Shown piece after piece: positions 15,742-22,546 of a DNA stretch of 26,745 nt. The notes beneath the pieces were generated by a model that saw only the letters and a list, made by a program, of their open reading frames with translations, was not told where the DNA came from and made no database searches. The stretch is from PWPR01 sp964497955 (lineage in GTDB: Bacteria; Bacillota; UBA994; PWPR01): contig CAZCFQ010000014.1 of NCBI GenBank assembly GCA_964497955.1, positions 1 through 26,745 on the forward strand, in the 5' to 3' direction. A program made the translations under genes and the position numbers. Numbering within the stretch: the first letter of the stretch is position 1; every line of letters starts with the position of its first letter.

Positions 15742-16548
15742 TTAACTATTCCTTGTTAGTTTTTTAACTTTTTCCAATAGATTTTTATGGGTTTTAACAT
15801 CATTTTTATTACATATTTTATTTAATATCTCTTCAAAATAAGCAATGCAATTTTTATATGCTTGGTATAAATTCTCATCGTTTAAATTTGAGGTGCATAA
15901 CTCATACTTTTCATACTCCTCTATGGTTAAATCTTTTTCTAGTTCTTTAGAAGGAGTACCATAGTTATCATAACTTCCTATTTCAACTCTTTTTAACTTA
16001 AGCAAATTTTTTTGAACCCACCATAAAATATCTAATGACCTTGCATACTCTCCTCTTAAAATTAAATTAAAACCAAATATGTACCAATTATAAAAAGAGT
16101 ATATTAATTTTTGTAAATCTTTTTCAATTAATTCTTTTGGTGGTGTGCCTACTAGCTTTTTAAGGTGAGGTTTTAACATATTATTCTTATCAATAACTAA
16201 GGCATCTTCGATACTATCAAACCAATCCGTTTTAGCCCAATCACTGACAATAGAAACTTGACTAGCTTTATAAAAATGAAACTCACCTCTTATGAGATTT
16301 GAAAATATAACTGTTACAATGCCAAACTGATTAGTATAACAAACGTCTATTTCACATATTTGAGATAACCAATTTTTCTTATCTAATTCCTTAAGTAATT
16401 CATCTTCAAAAAATAGAGCAAACTCAATGTCAGAATATTCATCTCCACCACCCTTTGCAAATGAACCATACATCAAAGCATTTTTTAAACTTTCATCACT
16501 TATACAGATCTCTTTAACTTTATTAATCATTTTTTTCTGTGCAATCAT
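15742..16548 (-). CDS. Lincosamide nucleotidyltransferase-like protein, Lnu(B)/Lnu(F) type
   Basis: Nucleotidyltransferase-fold protein of 268 residues; Lnu(B) has 267. From memory of the Lnu(B)/Lnu(F) group, the shared landmarks are 'MYGSFAKGGGDEYSDIEF' (the GS and D-x-E metal site, about 26-43), 'NLIRGEFHFY' (about 83-92), 'LILRGEYARSLDILWWVQKN' in the helical C-terminal domain, and 'YQAYKNC'. Known relatives transfer AMP from ATP to a lincosamide hydroxyl and inactivate clindamycin or lincomycin. The active-site acids are present, so it should be catalytic, but overall identity looks moderate and the substrate may differ. It is third in the Xre operon, 14 bases after the membrane-protein gene. 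Its A/T bias matches its neighbours, and no mobile element is adjacent. Confidence 0.82.
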   Translation of the reverse strand: MIAQKKMINKVKEICISDESLKNALMYGSFAKGGGDEYSDIEFALFFEDELLKELDKKNWLSQICEIDVCYTNQFGIVTVIFSNLIRGEFHFYKASQVSIVSDWAKTDWFDSIEDALVIDKNNMLKPHLKKLVGTPPKELIEKDLQKLIYSFYNWYIFGFNLILRGEYARSLDILWWVQKNLLKLKRVEIGSYDNYGTPSKELEKDLTIEEYEKYELCTSNLNDENLYQAYKNCIAYFEEILNKICNKNDVKTHKNLLEKVKKLTRNS

Positions 16549-16562
16549 AAAAATTCCTTTCT

Positions 16563-16985
16563 TTATAGTTCTTTACTGTATTTATTAAAATTAAAAACAA
16601 ATACAATAAGTGTGAAAATATATGCTGCTGACATCATTAAAACTACATTTGTATCCACTTCAATTAGTGCAAATAACATTATTAATCCTGCAAAAACATA
16701 AAGCATACTATTGTAAGCTTTTTCTTTAGCAAGTCTTAATATCAATGTGTTTCTTTCATCTTTTTGTTCAATTTGAACTCTTTTTGCATAGTTAGAGTTC
16801 TCTTTGATTAAGTAATTTTTTAATAATTTACCTGTAAAATGTCCAACCACTCCAAATCCTAGCCCCATTAATATGTATGCTACTGGAAGGGATGCTTTTA
16901 ATAATGTTGAATTATTAAGTAACATAAATCCAGATAATATGATCATAAATCCAAACACAGTAAACAATATATTTCTTTTAATCAT
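16563..16985 (-). CDS. Small membrane protein with 'KDERN' motif, partner of the Xre regulator
   Basis: A 140-residue protein with four membrane helices (about 6-24, 30-50, 92-110 and 115-133). Between helices 2 and 3 is a cytoplasmic loop, 'KRVQIEQKDERNTLILRLAKEKAY'. The E-x-D-E-R-N loop in a small four-helix protein encoded beside a short Xre regulator is a common Firmicutes/archaeal pattern (DUF2178-like or DUF6442-like); I cannot name the family with certainty. The start is the ATG at 16985: GGAGGAG lies 5 bases upstream, and it overlaps the Xre stop by 8 bases. The ATG-initiated frame from 17030 has no such site. It could modulate the regulator by binding it at the membrane, but no function is established. 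Confidence 0.8.
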   Translation of the reverse strand: MIKRNILFTVFGFMIILSGFMLLNNSTLLKASLPVAYILMGLGFGVVGHFTGKLLKNYLIKENSNYAKRVQIEQKDERNTLILRLAKEKAYNSMLYVFAGLIMLFALIEVDTNVVLMMSAAYIFTLIVFVFNFNKYSKEL

Positions 16986-17184
16986 TGTTCTCCTCCTCAT
17001 ATATGAATATTTCTTCAATACTTTTACCAAAATATCTTGCTATCTTAAAAGCTAATAAAATTGATGGATTATATCTTCCGTTTTCTAGTGAACTTATGGT
17101 TTGTCTTGAAACTTCTAAAATATCAGCTAACTGTGACTGGCTTAAATTTTTTTCTTTTCTGATATCTTCAAGTTTATTCTTCAT
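16978..17184 (-). CDS. Short Xre-family regulator (HTH_3)
   Basis: A 68-residue single-domain Cro/CI-type DNA-binding protein: 'MKNKLEDIRKEKNLSQSQLADILEVSRQTISSLENGRYNPSILLAFKIARYFGKSIEEIFIYEEE'. The helix-turn-helix is at about 15-36. Proteins of this exact length and ending (IEEIF) are usually autorepressors encoded with a small membrane protein. I chose the ATG at 17184, 7 bases after AGAGGTGAG; the GTG at 17196 overlaps that site. Two copies of a 9-4-9 palindrome cover its promoter, consistent with autoregulation. It is the first gene of a four-gene operon. Confidence 0.9.
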   Translation of the reverse strand: MKNKLEDIRKEKNLSQSQLADILEVSRQTISSLENGRYNPSILLAFKIARYFGKSIEEIFIYEEENND

Positions 17185-17201
17185 TATTTTGCTCACCTCT
17201 A

Positions 17202-17267
17202 TTTGTAAAGCTTACTTTACAAATACTCTAGTTCAAACTTCTGCATTTGTCAAGCTAGCTTTACAAG
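17202..17267 (-). promoter_or_regulatory. Xre operon promoter with two 22-base operators
   Basis: Minus-strand promoter: TTGACA (17253-17248), 17-base spacer, TAGAGT (17230-17225). Operator A (17202-17223) has perfect arms TTTGTAAAG and CTTTACAAA around CTTA. Operator B (17246-17267) has arms TTTGTCAAG and CTTTACAAG around CTAG, with two mismatches between the arms. B covers the -35 and A lies right after the -10. Centres are 44 bases apart. Confidence 0.8.
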
Positions 17268-17270
17268 TTA

Positions 17271-17308
17271 ATAAAAAAAACATCTTTATGATTTAAGATG
17301 TTTTTTTA
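17271..17308 (-). terminator. Terminator overlapping the end of the GNAT gene
   Basis: ACATCTT and AAGATGT form the core of a stem (17280-17286 and 17295-17301) with an 8-base loop and long A and T runs on either side. On the minus strand a run of eight T residues follows. The GNAT stop codon lies inside the hairpin. The symmetry would allow activity in both directions. Confidence 0.85.
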
Positions 17309-17742
17309 TTTATTCTATATAACATTGGTACAAAGCGTATACCATCAACTAATTGTTCGTGATCTATGCATTCAAACCCTAGCTTTTTATAAATATCTAC
17401 TGCAAAAGGTGATGAATTTACAGTTACCTCATCTTTTGTTGCTTTTTGAATTACTATTTTAAATAAACTCTTACCAATTCCTTGTTTTTGATATTTTTTA
17501 TATACAAAAAACACTGAAATATGATTATTATTTTTTCTTGTTCCAATTACACCAACTAAACTATCATCTATATATGCACCGTACATTTTAAGTTTCAGTA
17601 AAGCTTCCTTATTATCTAAAAAGTTCTTAAAAGTATTAATACCTTCTTTAGTATAATCACTAGCTTCAAAATTTAAAAAGACTTTCCATATCAGTTTCTT
17701 TGCTTCACATATTTCTGTTTGATCTATTTCTTTGATAATCAT
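17293..17742 (-). CDS. GNAT-family N-acetyltransferase
   Basis: A 149-residue cytoplasmic acetyl-CoA-dependent acetyltransferase. The core 'HISVFFVYKKYQKQGIGKSLFKIVIQKA' carries the acetyl-CoA loop Q-x-x-G-I-G (KYQKQGIGKS), and 'VNSSPFAVDIYKKLGFECIDHEQLVDGIRFVPMLY' supplies the C-terminal strand and helix. It resembles general GNAT proteins of the YiiD/ElaA/Acetyltransf_10 kind rather than a named resistance enzyme. AGGAGG lies 7 bases before the ATG. It is a single gene with its own terminator; it is divergent from the PadR gene and shares the 259-base gap with it. The substrate is not inferable. Confidence 0.88.
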   Translation of the reverse strand: MIIKEIDQTEICEAKKLIWKVFLNFEASDYTKEGINTFKNFLDNKEALLKLKMYGAYIDDSLVGVIGTRKNNNHISVFFVYKKYQKQGIGKSLFKIVIQKATKDEVTVNSSPFAVDIYKKLGFECIDHEQLVDGIRFVPMLYRINKKTS

Positions 17743-17921
17743 TTTAAACCTCCTAAATTTTTCTCGGTGTATCTTTTAGACTATTAAAACTATTTACTTA
17801 ATTTGTTACATGCTATTATATAACTTAATTTGCTAAATATTAATATTTTTTTATTAACTTAATAACTTTTCTCTAATATAGAATTATTTTATTGAAAATT
17901 TCAAATTATAAAAAATATTAC

Positions 17922-17962
17922 TTTACATGTCGTAGTAATTATTGTATATTATTACTACGACA
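17922..17962 (+). promoter_or_regulatory. PadR operon promoter with a perfect 12-base-arm operator
   Basis: TTTACA (17922-17927), a 17-base spacer and TATATT (17945-17950) form the promoter. TGTCGTAGTAAT (17928-17939) and ATTACTACGACA (17951-17962) are perfect inverted arms with an 11-base spacer. One arm fills the -35/-10 gap and the other follows the -10. This is the expected location of a PadR autorepressor site. Confidence 0.8.
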
Positions 17963-18001
17963 GACAAAGTAAATAATTTTGACAGTTAATGGAGTGGTCA
18001 T

Positions 18002-18328
18002 ATGATTAGTAGTGATGTTATTCGAGGATACAATGATACAATAATTCTATTTTTATTATGGGATAAACCCTCTTATGGATACGAAGTATCAAAAAGAATT
18101 AGTGATATTTCTAATGAAAAGTATATCATTAAAGAAACTACTCTTTACTCAGCTTTTAATAGGTTAAAAAAGAAAGGTTATGTAGAATCATTCTCAGGTA
18201 GTGAAACACAAGGACGCCCTCGAACTTATTATAAAGTTACTGATAAAGGTAGGATGTATTATAAAGAGAAATGTAAAGAATGGCAAATAACTAAAGTAGT
18301 AATTGATAAATTTATTAAGGAGTTTTAA
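18002..18328 (+). CDS. PadR-family transcription regulator
   Basis: A 108-residue winged-helix repressor of the short PadR subgroup: 'IILFLLWDKPSYGYEVSKRISDI' (helices 1-2), 'YIIKETTLYSAFNRLKKKGYVESFSG' (recognition helix) and the wing 'TQGRPRTYYKVTDKGRMYYKE'. The C-terminal helix is short and serves for dimerisation. These proteins typically control a co-encoded HAAS/DUF1700 membrane protein, and that is what follows after 2 bases. GGAGTGG is close upstream of the ATG. A perfect inverted repeat covers its promoter, which suggests autoregulation. The signal is unknown; related regulators respond to antimicrobials or envelope stress. Confidence 0.93.
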   Translation: MISSDVIRGYNDTIILFLLWDKPSYGYEVSKRISDISNEKYIIKETTLYSAFNRLKKKGYVESFSGSETQGRPRTYYKVTDKGRMYYKEKCKEWQITKVVIDKFIKEF

Positions 18329-18330
18329 TT

Positions 18331-19335
18331 ATGAATGTGATTAAAGATTATTTAGATAATGTGTTTGCTAACCTACCTAAAACTGAAGAGGTTTTAAGAA
18401 TAAAGCAAGATTTCTATTTAAATATGGAAGAAAAGTATTATGATTTATTAGAAAAAGGACTAACAAGAGAAGAAGCAACAAATAAAGTTTTAAGTGATTT
18501 CGGTGATATTAATGAGTTAGTTGAAGAATTAGAAATTAGTAATAGAATTGATAATAAGCAAACTTCTAACAAACTGACAAAAGAAAAAGCAATAGAGTTT
18601 TTACAAGTAAAGCAAAAATCTGGATTAATGATTGCAATTGGTGTTTTCTTAATAATTATGTCAGTTAATGCAGTTATTTTCTTTAGTGATTTAGCAGATA
18701 CTGGTTTTTTGGGATTTAGTTCTGATAGTTTTGGTCTAATTCCTATGTTTATAATGATAGCTACTGCTGTAGGTTTATTTATATATGCTGGGCATGAACT
18801 CGAAAAATACAACTATTTAAAAAATGGATTTGTAATTGATAACACAACAAGATCATATTTAGAAAATCAATTAGAAAGTTTTTCCAAAACTCATATTTTG
18901 TTCATTACAATTGGAGTAATTTTATGTATTTTAGCACCTTTAACTGTAATTTTTTCTGATATGACCACCGACTTATTTATTTTCAGGATTTTCAAGAACA
19001 TTCCACTTCTTGGAATAAACTCATCTGAGTCTGGAGTCTTGCCTATGTTTACTTTAATAAGTATTGCTGTCTTCTTTTTCATATACTTTGGTAATATAAA
19101 GGATGGATACAATTTATTACTTGGGAAAGAAGAATACTCTTATATCAAAAAGAGTGGTGAAACTAATAAAGCCATAAAGCTATTTGAAGCAATTGCCTGG
19201 CCCCTTGCAACTATACTATTTCTAATAGGTGGTTTTATTTTTAATGCATGGCATATTTCTTGGATAGTTTTCCCTATTACTGGGATACTTCAAGGTATGT
19301 TTAACAATATTTATTCTACTTTAAAAGACAATTAA
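18331..19335 (+). CDS. HAAS-domain membrane protein with duplicated transmembrane module
   Basis: A 334-residue protein paired with PadR. The N-terminal 75 residues are a HAAS-type (DUF1700-like) cytoplasmic helical domain: 'YLDNVFANLPKTEEVLRIKQDFYLNMEEKYYDLLEKGLTREEATNKVLSDFGDI'. About six membrane helices follow (96-118, 130-152, 186-208, 229-252, 284-304, 306-326). Helices 1-2 and 3-4 look like a tandem duplication: each has IGV-x-L-x-I, then V-I-F-S-D, a short loop and P-M-F-x-x-I-x-x-A-V-x-x-F-I-Y-x-G. No catalytic motif is visible. HAAS proteins are thought to tether or modulate partners at the membrane; here the partner could be PadR. A terminator follows. Confidence 0.85.
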   Translation: MNVIKDYLDNVFANLPKTEEVLRIKQDFYLNMEEKYYDLLEKGLTREEATNKVLSDFGDINELVEELEISNRIDNKQTSNKLTKEKAIEFLQVKQKSGLMIAIGVFLIIMSVNAVIFFSDLADTGFLGFSSDSFGLIPMFIMIATAVGLFIYAGHELEKYNYLKNGFVIDNTTRSYLENQLESFSKTHILFITIGVILCILAPLTVIFSDMTTDLFIFRIFKNIPLLGINSSESGVLPMFTLISIAVFFFIYFGNIKDGYNLLLGKEEYSYIKKSGETNKAIKLFEAIAWPLATILFLIGGFIFNAWHISWIVFPITGILQGMFNNIYSTLKDN

Positions 19336-19352
19336 ATATAATAACTTAAACT

Positions 19353-19393
19353 TAAACCCTGAAATCCATTTATTGGATGCTGGGTTTTTTTAT
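19353..19393 (+). terminator. Terminator of the PadR-HAAS operon
   Basis: AAACCC (19354-19359) pairs with GGGTTT (19382-19387), and the inner arms ATCCA (19364-19368) and TGGAT (19374-19378) extend the stem. A run of T residues follows. Confidence 0.85.
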
Positions 19394-19649
19394 TTTAAAA
19401 ACTTATCATAAATCATAGTTACTTGCGTATATCTTGTTAAATTTAATCTTTAATTCCCTATAATTATGCTAATTTTTATATTAAGCAAAAAAAAATGTCT
19501 TTTATACAATAATTCTTTAAACAAAAGAAGGATTTTAGCAATATTTCTAGAATATATAGAAGACTTATTTTTTACAATTAAAGAGAGGAGGCATTTTTTA
19601 ACATTTATTGTCTTATTTTATAAATTAAATAAAGGAGAGGTAGAATTAT
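19394..19649 (+). promoter_or_regulatory. Leader region and tentative promoter of the DUF3798 importer operon
   Basis: A perfect TATAAT (19459-19464) with TTGTTA (19434-19439) at a long 19-base spacing is the best promoter candidate. It would give a leader of about 180 bases. In it AGAGGAGG (19584-19591) resembles a strong ribosome binding site, but no ATG, GTG or TTG frame of useful length follows; the true site of the lipoprotein gene is AAGGAGAGG just before 19650. I see no known riboswitch fold. A 63-codon frame over 19466-19657 lacks a binding site and looks spurious. Confidence 0.4.
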
Positions 19650-20834
19650 ATGTTTAAAAAGTTTCGAAGACCGTTTGCACTTATTCTTTTAGTTTTATTT
19701 ATTTTTACAATGGCAGCATGCGAAACTGACTCAGCTGGCACTGGAGGAGAAGAGGATGAAGGACCAGCATATAAAATTGGTATTATGACTGGTACTGTTT
19801 CTCAAGGTGAAGAAGAATTTATGATGGCTAAACAAATGCAAGATAAGTATGGAGAAATGATAATCCATACAACTTATCCTGATAATTTCTCTACAGAACA
19901 AGAAACTACTATTACCAATATGACATCAATGGCAGCTGATCCTGATGTTCAAGCTATTATTATGGTTCAGGGTGTTATTGGTGCAGCAGCAGCAATAGAC
20001 AGTGTTAGAGAACTACGCCCTGATATTTTAATTATCTTAGGAGCTCCTGCAGAGCATCCTGAATTAATTTCAGAAAAAGCAGACATTTTATTGACAACTG
20101 ATGCTTTCTTACGTGGAACTTCAATAATTGAGCAAGCACATTCAATGGGTGCAGAAAATTTTGTACACTACTCATTTGCTAGACATTTATCATATGAGAG
20201 CATTTCAAGTAGATTAGCAATTATGAAGCAAGTAGCAGCAGATTTAGGAATTAACTTTATTGAAGCTGACGCTCCAGACCCAACTGGTGATGCTGGTGTT
20301 ACAGGTTCACAACAATTTATTATGGAAGATGTTCCTAGAAAAGTAGCTGAGTATGGTAAAAATACAGCTGTTTTTGCTACTAACTGTTCAATGATGGAAC
20401 CACTAATTAAACAAACAGTAGAACAAGGATCAATTTTCCCAGTTCAATGTTGTCCATCTCCATACCACGCACTTCCAGGTGCTTTAGGAATATCAGTTCC
20501 TGAGGACAAAAAAGGTGACGTAGCTTGGATTATTGAACAAATTGATGCTGCTATAGTTGAAGAAGGAGCAGCAGGAAGAGTAGCTACATGGCCTGTTCCA
20601 GTAAATATGGCATACATCGAAGCTGGTGTTGAGTATTCAATTAAATATATTGAAGGCGAAACTGATGGTAAATTTGATAAGCCTGTTTTAGTAAATATCT
20701 TAGAGGATATTGCTGGAGTAGAAATTACTCTAAATCCTTGGCCACTTGGTAATGATGAGTACATTGAGAATTACTTAATGTATCACTCTGACTACATTAC
20801 TTTTGGTGTAAATGCTGTAGATAGTGGTAACTAA
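19650..20834 (+). CDS. DUF3798 lipoprotein, predicted ABC importer substrate-binding protein
   Basis: A 394-residue exported lipoprotein. The signal peptide has a basic start (KKFRR), a hydrophobic core (about 9-21) and a lipobox ending at Cys24 (M-A-A-C). An acidic linker leads to a periplasmic-binding-protein-like fold, beginning 'YKIGIMTGTVSQGEEEFMMAKQM'. It matches my memory of the DUF3798 family, which occurs with sugar/BMP-type ABC genes in Clostridia and relatives. The mature protein is anchored outside the membrane and should deliver solute to the permeases downstream. The ligand is not known for the family. The Cys-Cys in 'FPVQCCPSPYH' and the cluster of Asp/Glu in 'EADAPDPTGDAG' are conspicuous. 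It is followed by a terminator-like hairpin, which would raise its expression over that of the transporter. Confidence 0.88.
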   Translation: MFKKFRRPFALILLVLFIFTMAACETDSAGTGGEEDEGPAYKIGIMTGTVSQGEEEFMMAKQMQDKYGEMIIHTTYPDNFSTEQETTITNMTSMAADPDVQAIIMVQGVIGAAAAIDSVRELRPDILIILGAPAEHPELISEKADILLTTDAFLRGTSIIEQAHSMGAENFVHYSFARHLSYESISSRLAIMKQVAADLGINFIEADAPDPTGDAGVTGSQQFIMEDVPRKVAEYGKNTAVFATNCSMMEPLIKQTVEQGSIFPVQCCPSPYHALPGALGISVPEDKKGDVAWIIEQIDAAIVEEGAAGRVATWPVPVNMAYIEAGVEYSIKYIEGETDGKFDKPVLVNILEDIAGVEITLNPWPLGNDEYIENYLMYHSDYITFGVNAVDSGN

Positions 20835-20847
20835 GGTTTAAAAAATT

Positions 20848-20877
20848 AATAGGCTGCTTTAGGGCAGCCTATTTTTT
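20848..20877 (+). terminator. Intra-operon hairpin with T-run after the lipoprotein gene
   Basis: AATAGGCTGC (20848-20857) and GCAGCCTATT (20864-20873) form a perfect 10-base stem with a 6-base loop; together with the end of the stem this gives a run of T residues to 20877. A hairpin after the binding-protein gene commonly terminates or stabilises most transcripts and sets a high binding-protein-to-transporter ratio. The ATPase starts about 75 bases on, so read-through or a second promoter is needed. Confidence 0.8.
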
Positions 20878-20950
20878 ATAAAGAATAAAATAAAATTATG
20901 AAAATAAGCATAGATTTTATAACCTAAACATAGATAAGGGGGTAATTATA

Positions 20951-22546
20951 ATAGAGAAACAAAATCTATTGTCTATGCAAAATATAACTAAAGATTATGC
21001 AGGGAACGTAGTACTTGAAAATGTAAATTTATCTGTAAATCCAGGCGAAATTCACGCTTTGTTGGGTGAAAATGGTGCTGGCAAATCAACTCTAATGAAC
21101 ATTCTTTTTGGTATGTCTGTTATTCATGAAACTGGTGGTTTTTCAGGTGAAATCCTATTTAACAATGAGAAAGTAAATATTGAAACGCCACAAAAAGCAA
21201 TGGAATTAGGTATAGGAATGGTTCATCAAGAGTTTATGCTTATACCTGGCTTTACTGTAACTGAAAATATCAAGTTAAATAGAGAAATTTCAACTCCTAA
21301 TGTAATTAGTAAAGTATTAGGAAAACAGTATGAAAAACTAGATTTTGATCAAATGAATAAAGATGCTAGAAAAGCTCTTGATACATTAGATATTGGTATT
21401 GAAGAATATGCGAAAGTAGCAGGATTACCTGTTGGCTATATGCAATTTGTTGAAATTGCACGCGAAATCGACAAAGAAAATATACGCGTTTTAGTCTTTG
21501 ATGAGCCAACTGCAGTTTTAGCAGAATCAGAAGCTGATAACTTGCTAAGTGCTATGCAACTTCTTGCAAGTAAAGGCATCGCTATATTGTTCATTACACA
21601 CAGACTCGATGAAGTTATGCAAGTAGCAGATACTGTAACTATATTGAAAGATGGTCATTTGGTTGACTGTGCAAATACTAAAGATATAACAGTAACAGAA
21701 ATTGCAGAAAAAATGGTTGGAAGAGAAATTGAAAGACTAGTAAGACATGAAAGTGATCCTACTCAAAACCCAGTCATACTATCACTTAGAAACTTCTATG
21801 TAGACATGCCAGGTGAGGTAGTAAAAGGAGTTAATCTAGATATTCATCAGGGTGAGATTTTTGGCATAGGTGGGCTTGGAGGACAAGGAAAAATTGGTAT
21901 AGCCAACGGTATTATGGGGCTTTACCCAGCAAGAGGATCCGTTTTATTTGAAGGAGAAGATTTACAACTGAATGATCCTGGAGAAGCTCTAAACAAAGGA
22001 TTTGCTTTTGTATCAGAAGATAGAAGAGGTATCGGCTTACTACTTGATACATCAATTGAGATGAATATTGTAACAACTGCAATTAATGTCTTTAACATGT
22101 ATTTGAAAAGATGGATGGTATTTACTCAAATTGATAAAAAGAAAATTAGAAATCATACAGAAACGATGATTAAAGATTTAGATATTAGATGTCAAGGACC
22201 CACACAACATACACGAAGATTAAGTGGTGGAAACCAGCAAAAAGTTTGTATTGCTAGAGCACTCACTTTAAATCCAAAAGTAATTCTTGTTTCAGAACCT
22301 ACCCGAGGAATTGATGTAGGAGCTAAAAGGTTAGTCCTAGATACATTAACTAAGTTAAACCAAGAAACTGGTTTAACAGTAATTATGACATCAAGTGAAT
22401 TAGCAGAGTTGCGTTCTGTATGCAATAGAATAGCAATAATAAACAAAGGTGTAGTTACTGGAGTTATACCTCCTGATGCGCCAGATGCAGAATTTGGTTT
22501 GTTGATGGCTGGAGATAAAAGGGAGGTTGAAAAGATTGGTAAGTAA
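20951..22546 (+). CDS. ABC importer ATPase with two nucleotide-binding domains, apparent AUA start
   Basis: Energises the importer; RbsA/MglA/YufO-like with two fused ATPase domains, about 531 residues. In the first domain Walker A GENGAGKST (about 39-47) and Walker B 'VLVFDEPT' are intact but the signature is changed (LPVGYMQFVEIA). In the second domain Walker A is degenerate (GLGGQGKIGI), while the signature LSGGNQQKV and 'VILVSEPTRGID' are intact. So one composite ATP site should be fully active. The strong AAGGGGG (20936-20942) is followed 8 bases later by ATA, in frame, giving '(M)EKQNLLSMQNITKDY'. That matches the usual N-terminal strand. The next starts, TTG at 20969 and ATG at 20975, lie 26 and 32 bases from the site. 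The gene overlaps the first permease. Confidence 0.85.
   Translation: MEKQNLLSMQNITKDYAGNVVLENVNLSVNPGEIHALLGENGAGKSTLMNILFGMSVIHETGGFSGEILFNNEKVNIETPQKAMELGIGMVHQEFMLIPGFTVTENIKLNREISTPNVISKVLGKQYEKLDFDQMNKDARKALDTLDIGIEEYAKVAGLPVGYMQFVEIAREIDKENIRVLVFDEPTAVLAESEADNLLSAMQLLASKGIAILFITHRLDEVMQVADTVTILKDGHLVDCANTKDITVTEIAEKMVGREIERLVRHESDPTQNPVILSLRNFYVDMPGEVVKGVNLDIHQGEIFGIGGLGGQGKIGIANGIMGLYPARGSVLFEGEDLQLNDPGEALNKGFAFVSEDRRGIGLLLDTSIEMNIVTTAINVFNMYLKRWMVFTQIDKKKIRNHTETMIKDLDIRCQGPTQHTRRLSGGNQQKVCIARALTLNPKVILVSEPTRGIDVGAKRLVLDTLTKLNQETGLTVIMTSSELAELRSVCNRIAIINKGVVTGVIPPDAPDAEFGLLMAGDKREVEKIGK

Noticed and set aside
19394..19649. A riboswitch in the importer leader
   Set aside because: I looked for conserved riboswitch cores and a terminator/antiterminator pair before the lipoprotein gene and found neither; the leader is A/T-rich with no long stems.
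19466..19657. A 63-codon gene upstream of the DUF3798 lipoprotein
   Set aside because: No ribosome binding site, composition like the non-coding leader, and overlap with the real start of the next gene.
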